A stretch of 48,718 nt of DNA from Porphyromonadaceae bacterium (GTDB taxonomy: Bacteria > Bacteroidota > Bacteroidia > Bacteroidales > Dysgonomonadaceae). How positions within the stretch are numbered: position 1 is the stretch's first letter; the number at the start of each line of letters is the position of its first letter. The translations under genes and the position numbers were made by a program. The stretch is taken from contig JALHIE010000032.1 in assembly GCA_022840285.1 (NCBI GenBank), positions 1 through 48,718 of the forward strand. The letters are read 5' to 3'. Shown piece by piece: positions 43,848-48,718 of the stretch. Under the pieces are notes generated by a model. It saw only the letters and a list, made by a program, of their open reading frames with translations. It was not told where the DNA came from and ran no database searches.

Positions 43848-45788
43848 TTATCCGAATGATTTGATGAGTCTTTTTGCTCGCAAAGTCTCAGAAACGCTCA
43901 TGGCAAAAGAATATCCTCCGTGGGCGTAGAATGGGGGGCTGGAATCGTAAAATTCAGACAGGGTCCCGATGCAATCGTTTTGCATCTGATCTTCCAGTTC
44001 GATCATTACCCGGTCTGCGAGGGAAAGTCCGCTCATGCTGAACACTTTCAGGTACGCTTCAATGTATGCGCCAATAAGCCAGGGAAAAGCACACCCGTTG
44101 AAATAGGCATACTCCTTTTCTTCGGCTGTGCCTGCATAACGGGGGCGGTAGTTATAGCCTTTAGGGCTCAACGAACGCATGCCCACCGGGGTAAGCAACT
44201 CTTTGGTAACGAAATCGACCACCGATTTTTTTTGACGCCTGTCCAGCGGCGAGTAGTCCACAGAAACAGCAAAAATCATGTTGGGACGAACATTCCTGTC
44301 TGCGTAAGTGCCATCCACGTAATCATACAAATAGCCGGCATCGTTGAGAAATGTTTCAATGAACGACTGCTGCGCTTTCAGGGCTTTCTCTTCGTATGTT
44401 GTAGCCAGAACTTCTTTGTTTGTCACGGCGGCCACCTCTTCCGCAAACTTAAGTGCGTTATGCCACAAAGCATTGAATTCTACCAGGTATCCCGATCTGG
44501 GTGTGACGGGCTTACCGTTTTGCACCGCATTCATCCAGCTTACGGCAACATCACGCCCGCGCGTTGAGACTAATCCATTCTCAGGGTCAACAGATAAATT
44601 GGAGTGTTTGTTTGACAAAATAAAATCGACCACGGAAAAAAGAAAGTCGGTATATTTTTCTTTAAAAACTTGCTTGTTTTCTTTCCAGTATTGTTGCAGT
44701 GCCCAGGTTATCCACAACAAAACATCGGGGTCGTCCATTTGTTTTATGATATTTTTCCGCGGTTTGTCGTTCAAAAAATCCTGAATATGGGGAATGGCCG
44801 AATCCATGATTTTTGTAAAGTCATCGGGCCTGCCAACCGACAGAGTGCAACCGGGCAACGACACGAACTGATCGCGGGCGCGTACCTTGAACCAGGGATA
44901 GCCGGCCAGCAGGTACATCTCATCCGTTTTGGGAATGTAATAAAACTGATGGGCGGAGTTTTTCAGGCAATTGTAAAAGCTGGACCTTGGTGTGCGTTTT
45001 TGAAGTTCGGCGTTAAATTCATCGGTAAGGGCAGAGGTGTTTACCAGGATGTCTCCCGCAGAAAAAATTACCTCCTCGCCCTTTGCAATGGGCATCTCAA
45101 AATACCCGGGGACATAGAGGTCCTCCTTGAACGTATCTCCGTTTTGCATATCCTGGATATACTCCACGCCCTGATTCCAATAGGGTTGGTACATGAAGTC
45201 AACTTTCTTGTTGAATTGCATGAAAAATTCGGGATATCCGTAATACATGCTGGTGCTGATCCCATTCTCCACGTCACGATACGAACGGTCTACCTGATCG
45301 TTTTGCCTGGTCAACTGGGAAATCTTCCGAAAAGCCATACAGGGTTTGAACCGGATGGTGGTCGGCGAATGGGCATCCATCAACTTGTACCGAATCATGA
45401 GCCGGTTTTCTTTCGATGAAAACATGATCTCCTTGGAAAGAATAACGCCTCCTACACGGTAAATGGTTTTTGGAACACTATCGATATTGAATTCACGGAT
45501 GTATTTGTGCCCTTTCGGGCTGTAGTTGTCGTCGTTGTACTTGTGGATTCCTAAATTGAATTGTGCGCCGTGCTGTATAACGGTTTCATCAATAGAAGAG
45601 AGGATCAGGTGATTGTCGTCGTCCAGAAAAGGCACCGGCATCACCAGAAGTCCTTGATATTTCGATGTGTTGCAACCCGAGATCGATGTGTTTTGATAAG
45701 CGCCTTTTCTGTTGGTCCTCAGTACGTTGCGATACAAGGAGTACTCCAGGTTAATCATCAGGTCCTTATCGAATTTAAGATAACTCAT
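43848..45788 (-). CDS. Glycogen debranching enzyme (amylo-alpha-1,6-glucosidase family)
   Basis: A 646-residue protein with an N-terminal GDE_N-type beta domain (about 20-260; NRKGAYQNTSISGCNTSKYQ, GLLVMPVPFLDDDNHLILSS) and a C-terminal (alpha/alpha)6 barrel (about 290-640; YPWFKVRARDQFVSLPG, VSTRGRDVAVSWMNAVQNGK, VEFNALWHNALKFAEE, CAFPWLIGAYIEAYLK). It removes alpha-1,6 branches during glycogen breakdown or remodelling. First gene of the glycogen operon. The ATG at 45788 is chosen because the family begins with the SYLKFDK-like strand. Confidence 0.92.
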   Translation of the reverse strand: MSYLKFDKDLMINLEYSLYRNVLRTNRKGAYQNTSISGCNTSKYQGLLVMPVPFLDDDNHLILSSIDETVIQHGAQFNLGIHKYNDDNYSPKGHKYIREFNIDSVPKTIYRVGGVILSKEIMFSSKENRLMIRYKLMDAHSPTTIRFKPCMAFRKISQLTRQNDQVDRSYRDVENGISTSMYYGYPEFFMQFNKKVDFMYQPYWNQGVEYIQDMQNGDTFKEDLYVPGYFEMPIAKGEEVIFSAGDILVNTSALTDEFNAELQKRTPRSSFYNCLKNSAHQFYYIPKTDEMYLLAGYPWFKVRARDQFVSLPGCTLSVGRPDDFTKIMDSAIPHIQDFLNDKPRKNIIKQMDDPDVLLWITWALQQYWKENKQVFKEKYTDFLFSVVDFILSNKHSNLSVDPENGLVSTRGRDVAVSWMNAVQNGKPVTPRSGYLVEFNALWHNALKFAEEVAAVTNKEVLATTYEEKALKAQQSFIETFLNDAGYLYDYVDGTYADRNVRPNMIFAVSVDYSPLDRRQKKSVVDFVTKELLTPVGMRSLSPKGYNYRPRYAGTAEEKEYAYFNGCAFPWLIGAYIEAYLKVFSMSGLSLADRVMIELEDQMQNDCIGTLSEFYDSSPPFYAHGGYSFAMSVSETLRAKRLIKSFG

Positions 45789-45954
45789 AGTTAATGGAGG
45801 AATTAGAAAAATACCACTTTTGTTTTGATGTTCGAAAGATAGTTAATTGCCGTTGATTCGGCAAATAATAAACTCTTTTTTTTCCTCCTGCTTCTTTTTT
45901 GATTTTTGGTTAAATTCCGGTGAAAAACGGTTCTTTTTAATTAGTTTTGTACCA

Positions 45955-46620
45955 ATGGATGACGCAACGATAAAAACAGAAAGGTGGCAGAAAAAAAGGA
46001 TTCGTCTGGCAACTATTCCCGCATTGGCGATGGGTGTGCTGGTTTGGTTGACGTTTCTGGTCGATTACACCCGTATTTTTCGTTTCAATTTCTCGCTGCT
46101 GGGAATTTATCCCCGCCAATTGAGCGGATTGGGGGGGATTGTTTTCTCGCCTTTTGTACACGGATCATTTTCGCACCTTATTTCCAATACTGTTCCATTG
46201 CTGGTTTTGTTTTCCTTGTTGTTCTATTTCTATAACCAGATCGCATTCAAGTCACTTGCTTTCCTTTGGTTATTGAGCGGCTTTTTTACGTGGCTGATAG
46301 GTAGAAATTCGTATCATGTAGGGGCAAGCGGATTGATTTTTGCGCTGGTTTTCTTTTTGTTTTTCAGCGGATTATTCCGAAAATATGTTCCGCTTGTTGC
46401 GGTTTCCATGGTGGTCGCTTTCGTCTATGGAGGCACCGTTTGGAGTATTTTTCCGATAACCGAATACATCGATGTAAACCTTTCGTGGGAAGCTCACTTG
46501 TCGGGAGCAGCCGCGGGGCTTATCATCGCTTTAATTTTCAGAAACCGGGGACCGCAAAAACCGGAAATTTTTTGGGACGGGGAGGAGGACGAGGAGGATA
46601 TCGGTGGCTGGTCGGGATGA
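45955..46620 (+). CDS. Rhomboid-family intramembrane serine protease
   Basis: 221 residues from the ATG at 45955 (MDDATIKTER); the open frame back to 45847 has no family residues. The fold has about six helices. The catalytic serine is S125 in HVGASGLIFA and the catalytic histidine is H181 in SWEAHLSGAAAGLI; the helix-2 motif is HGSFSHLISNTVP (N78). The short acidic C-terminal tail (DGEEDEEDIGGWSG) faces the cytosol. A TAGTTTTG box at 45942-45949 would start transcription almost at the ATG, so the leader is very short or the promoter lies elsewhere. It is convergent with the next gene (2-bp gap). Confidence 0.9.
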   Translation: MDDATIKTERWQKKRIRLATIPALAMGVLVWLTFLVDYTRIFRFNFSLLGIYPRQLSGLGGIVFSPFVHGSFSHLISNTVPLLVLFSLLFYFYNQIAFKSLAFLWLLSGFFTWLIGRNSYHVGASGLIFALVFFLFFSGLFRKYVPLVAVSMVVAFVYGGTVWSIFPITEYIDVNLSWEAHLSGAAAGLIIALIFRNRGPQKPEIFWDGEEDEEDIGGWSG

Positions 46621-46622
46621 GG

Positions 46623-47633
46623 CTAATTACCTCCAGAGGCAACTATTAAAGAGAGTCCGGTAATAAACATAGCAAACATAAAGGCAAGCATATAATTAAC
46701 AGTTTTAGGAGATCCTTTGAACTCTTTCCATATAAACACACCCCATAAGGCGGCAATCATCGGCGCACCTTGTCCCAGGGCATACGAGATTGCCGGACCC
46801 GCCTTTCCTGCGGCAATGTAGCTAAAAGCTGTTCCCACTCCCCAAATGATACCGCCGAGTATCCCTACCCAATGCGAGTTAAAACTACCTCTGAAATATT
46901 GGGAATAGTATACGGGTTCTCCAACGAATGGCCTTTTCATAACAACGGTGTTGAATAAGAAATTGCTTCCCAGTATTCCTAACGAGAAGATAAAAAACGC
47001 ACCGTAGGGAGTCAACATTCCCTCGGTTGGGTTCTCTAAATTATTCAAATCCATTGTTGAAGCTACAAACCTATAAAAGAATGACATTAGGAGTCCCGCA
47101 CAAACAGCGATGACAACTCCTTTTTTCTTCGTCCTGCTTTCCTCTTTTCCTAAACTTGTTTTTCCTGATGCGATGCCGTTCAGTACTATGGCAACTACAA
47201 TCAAAGCCACCCCTAAAAAAAGGATTACCGGATCACCTTTCGGTGCTCCAAAGTAATTGATAAATACACCCAGGACCAGTGCCAGACCTACACCCACGGG
47301 AAATGCAACGGACATTCCGGCCAAAGAGATCGAGGCGGATAGCAAGATATTGGAAGCATTAAAGATAATTCCTCCCGTAAGGGCGTTCCCGAAATTTTTC
47401 GAACTTACCTGGGCTATGTCATCAATAAAACCACGTCCCTGATCGCCTGTGCTTCCAAGGGTGAATCCCAGGATGAGCGAAAGGAGCAGAATTCCGATCA
47501 CATAATCCCAATAAAACAATTCGTAACGCCATATTTTTCCTGCCAGCTTTTGAGTATTCCCCCAAGAACCCCAGCAGAGCATAGTTATCAAGCAAAACAG
47601 GATGGCTAAAGAATAATTGGTTACAATAAACAT
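46623..47633 (-). CDS. GRP/RhaT-like family sugar or nucleoside transporter
   Basis: A 336-residue membrane protein with about ten helices of the drug/metabolite transporter superfamily. Sequence marks are LITMLCWGSWGNTQKL, ASNILLSASISLAGMSVAFP, GVGLALVLGVFINYFGAPKG, GGIIWGVGTAFSYIAAGKAG and YALGQGAPMIAALWGVFIWK. This matches the GRP group (glucose/ribose uptake proteins) and the related ureide permeases. It starts 9 bp after a nucleoside hydrolase gene, so a nucleoside, ribose or purine-degradation product is the likely substrate, which is inference. Confidence 0.85.
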   Translation of the reverse strand: MFIVTNYSLAILFCLITMLCWGSWGNTQKLAGKIWRYELFYWDYVIGILLLSLILGFTLGSTGDQGRGFIDDIAQVSSKNFGNALTGGIIFNASNILLSASISLAGMSVAFPVGVGLALVLGVFINYFGAPKGDPVILFLGVALIVVAIVLNGIASGKTSLGKEESRTKKKGVVIAVCAGLLMSFFYRFVASTMDLNNLENPTEGMLTPYGAFFIFSLGILGSNFLFNTVVMKRPFVGEPVYYSQYFRGSFNSHWVGILGGIIWGVGTAFSYIAAGKAGPAISYALGQGAPMIAALWGVFIWKEFKGSPKTVNYMLAFMFAMFITGLSLIVASGGN

Positions 47634-47642
47634 GATTTTAAA

Positions 47643-48530
47643 CTATTTAGGGTCGTACATCATTAAGTTTTCCAAGGTATCCGCCATATGCTGATAAGGA
47701 TATTTGTGGACTAGGAAAAAGTGTTCCTTGTTTGAGTCCGGATCCCAGCTGTTGTTTCCGGAGGGAGTGACGATGATTTTTCCGGGGCCGCACACGTAAA
47801 AATACCTTTCGGGATCACGAATAGCACAAAGAACAGCTGTCTGATCCCAGGACATCCTGTTTTTTACGGGTCTATTTTCGTATGTGGCTAGATTATACCT
47901 ATACGCCCAGGAGGCCGGATTCTTGTATTCATTTTTTGTGGCTAACTTACCTCCCGTAAAGATGCGTTCTCCAATTTCAAATCCGCTGAAAAGGATCGGT
48001 GTTGGCCAATGATCAACTACATAAGAAGAAGAAATCGAGTCGATCAACAGATTGAATTCCCGACCTTCGGGAAACCGACCGGCCATAGCGACCCATTTTT
48101 TTACTTTCTTTTTAACCAACTCTTTGCCGGATAACGGTGAGTAATCGTCGCTCCCGGTTTTTAGCAGTTCTGCCAGGTTGGTTGTAAACCCAACGGTTAC
48201 GATGGTCACGCTTTTATCCGGCTGTGAAGCCAGGGCCTTCCTGTAAACCTCGCTCGCTTTCGGATAATCCGTTTTAGATTTTAAATCGGGAGCAAATCTT
48301 ACCAGCAGGGAGTCGTTCCAATTGTTGGATGCCGTGAAATTTGCTGCACCGTCATCGGGAATTCCAACAGGGATACTCCCTTTTCCGTAGTAACGGTTAA
48401 ACATCTCAATGGTAGGCGCTATGGTGGGGTGGCTGTCACTTGCCAGCGTCGCCAAAATTTCACATTCTCCCAGTCCTTCCAAAGCATGTAGTATAGCTAT
48501 AGCCCCCACATCATCATAGTCGGGCCCCAT
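47643..48530 (-). CDS. Nucleoside hydrolase (inosine-uridine type), N-terminus extends past the annotated start
   Basis: Cleaves the N-glycosidic bond of nucleosides to ribose and base. The family's calcium site is DTDMGPDYDDVGAI; the ATG at 48530 falls inside this motif, so residues IIFDTD upstream must belong to the protein. The frame stays open upstream through a lipobox-like LSFIVLSSC (Cys at 48591-48593) to a stop near 48660, but no ATG, GTG or TTG occurs there. Later residues include NNWNDSLLVRFAP, IVTVGFTTNLAELLK and MSWDQTAVLCAIRDP with the late active-site Asp. The true protein is probably a secreted or lipoprotein form whose start codon is missing from this sequence. It forms an operon with the GRP transporter. 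Confidence 0.88.
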   Translation of the reverse strand: MGPDYDDVGAIAILHALEGLGECEILATLASDSHPTIAPTIEMFNRYYGKGSIPVGIPDDGAANFTASNNWNDSLLVRFAPDLKSKTDYPKASEVYRKALASQPDKSVTIVTVGFTTNLAELLKTGSDDYSPLSGKELVKKKVKKWVAMAGRFPEGREFNLLIDSISSSYVVDHWPTPILFSGFEIGERIFTGGKLATKNEYKNPASWAYRYNLATYENRPVKNRMSWDQTAVLCAIRDPERYFYVCGPGKIIVTPSGNNSWDPDSNKEHFFLVHKYPYQHMADTLENLMMYDPK

Positions 48531-48629
48531 ATCCGTATCGAAAATTATTTTTTCGGATAGTGTGACAGAATCGGATTTGCCTTTGTAATTACAGGAGGAT
48601 AAGACAATAAAACTTAAAATTGAGTCCGC

Positions 48630-48645
48630 TCCGAAAAGTCGGAGT
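48630..48645. other. Small hairpin near the window end
   Basis: CTCCGA and TCGGAG pair around a 4-nt loop. It is in the leader of the nucleoside hydrolase gene. A second inverted repeat, TCAGGT (48688-48693) with ACCTGA (48701-48706), lies upstream and may be an operator or the terminator of a gene outside the window. Confidence 0.45.
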
Positions 48646-48718
48646 GATAATTTAGTTTAAAATTTTTTGTACAATAAATTTTATAAATCAGGTAAATTTC
48701 ACCTGAAAAGTTCTTTGA

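Noticed and set aside
1..48718. CRISPR arrays, tRNA or rRNA genes, insertion sequences, prophage genes
   Set aside because: None seen: repeats are only short tandem units, and gaps between genes have no tRNA-like or transposase-like sequence that I could recognise.

Overview
The window looks like a chromosomal segment of a Bacteroidales bacterium, most like the Dysgonomonadaceae/Porphyromonadaceae group. The evidence is the gene content: a Rho factor with a long low-complexity N-terminal insertion, GldH, DUF4290, DUF4348, a NhaD-type antiporter, a Bacteroidetes-type glycogen cluster (GH57, GT4 and debranching enzyme) and a MalQ with two N-terminal CBM20 domains. Several genes also carry the Bacteroidetes promoter form TTG-N20-TAnnTTTG. 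I see no rRNA, tRNA, CRISPR array, insertion sequence or phage gene.

Layout. Positions 1-7745 are on the minus strand: envelope proteins of unknown function, glutaminase, a lipoprotein, a DUF3267-type membrane zincin, Rho and a DUF6340-like lipoprotein. Positions 8133-12171 (plus) hold an ETF-beta / ETF-alpha / acyl-CoA dehydrogenase operon that appears badly damaged, then a lone ECF sigma factor. A 1.16 kb stretch without a recognisable gene follows (12172-13329) and carries an 11-bp repeat array. Positions 13330-18757 (minus) hold a LolC/E-like permease, a class I/II aminotransferase and a stress module of TPR protein, ECF sigma, probable anti-sigma and Spy/CpxP-like protein. Positions 19020-31304 are mostly plus-strand housekeeping genes: prmA, a YidE-type transporter, malQ, a DUF4348 lipoprotein, a LysM glucosaminidase, DUF4290, rimM, dxr, rseP and metF; cdd is the one minus-strand gene here.

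Positions 31310-32915 (minus) hold a DUF47 (PhoU-like) gene and a PiT phosphate transporter whose 5' end is broken. Positions 33220-36060 (plus) hold holB, ricT and gldH. Positions 36070-39453 (minus) hold a YceI / beta-barrel / YceI group, with an Rrf2 regulator gene upstream and a striking 20-bp palindrome plus a near-copy in the gap between. A NhaD antiporter, the three-gene glycogen operon, a plus-strand rhomboid protease, a GRP-family transporter and a nucleoside hydrolase complete the window.

The two most notable observations are these. First, lesions cluster in etfB, etfA, acd and pit: frameshifts and missing blocks of about 11 to 50 residues, several of which appear to end at short direct repeats, while neighbouring genes are intact. 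This is either real gene decay or an assembly fault. Second, there is a probable Rrf2 operator pair in front of the YceI/barrel operon. The GH57 glycogen enzyme also has Asn where I expect the catalytic Asp. I found no clear unknown multi-gene system; the Rrf2/YceI/barrel unit is the nearest candidate.
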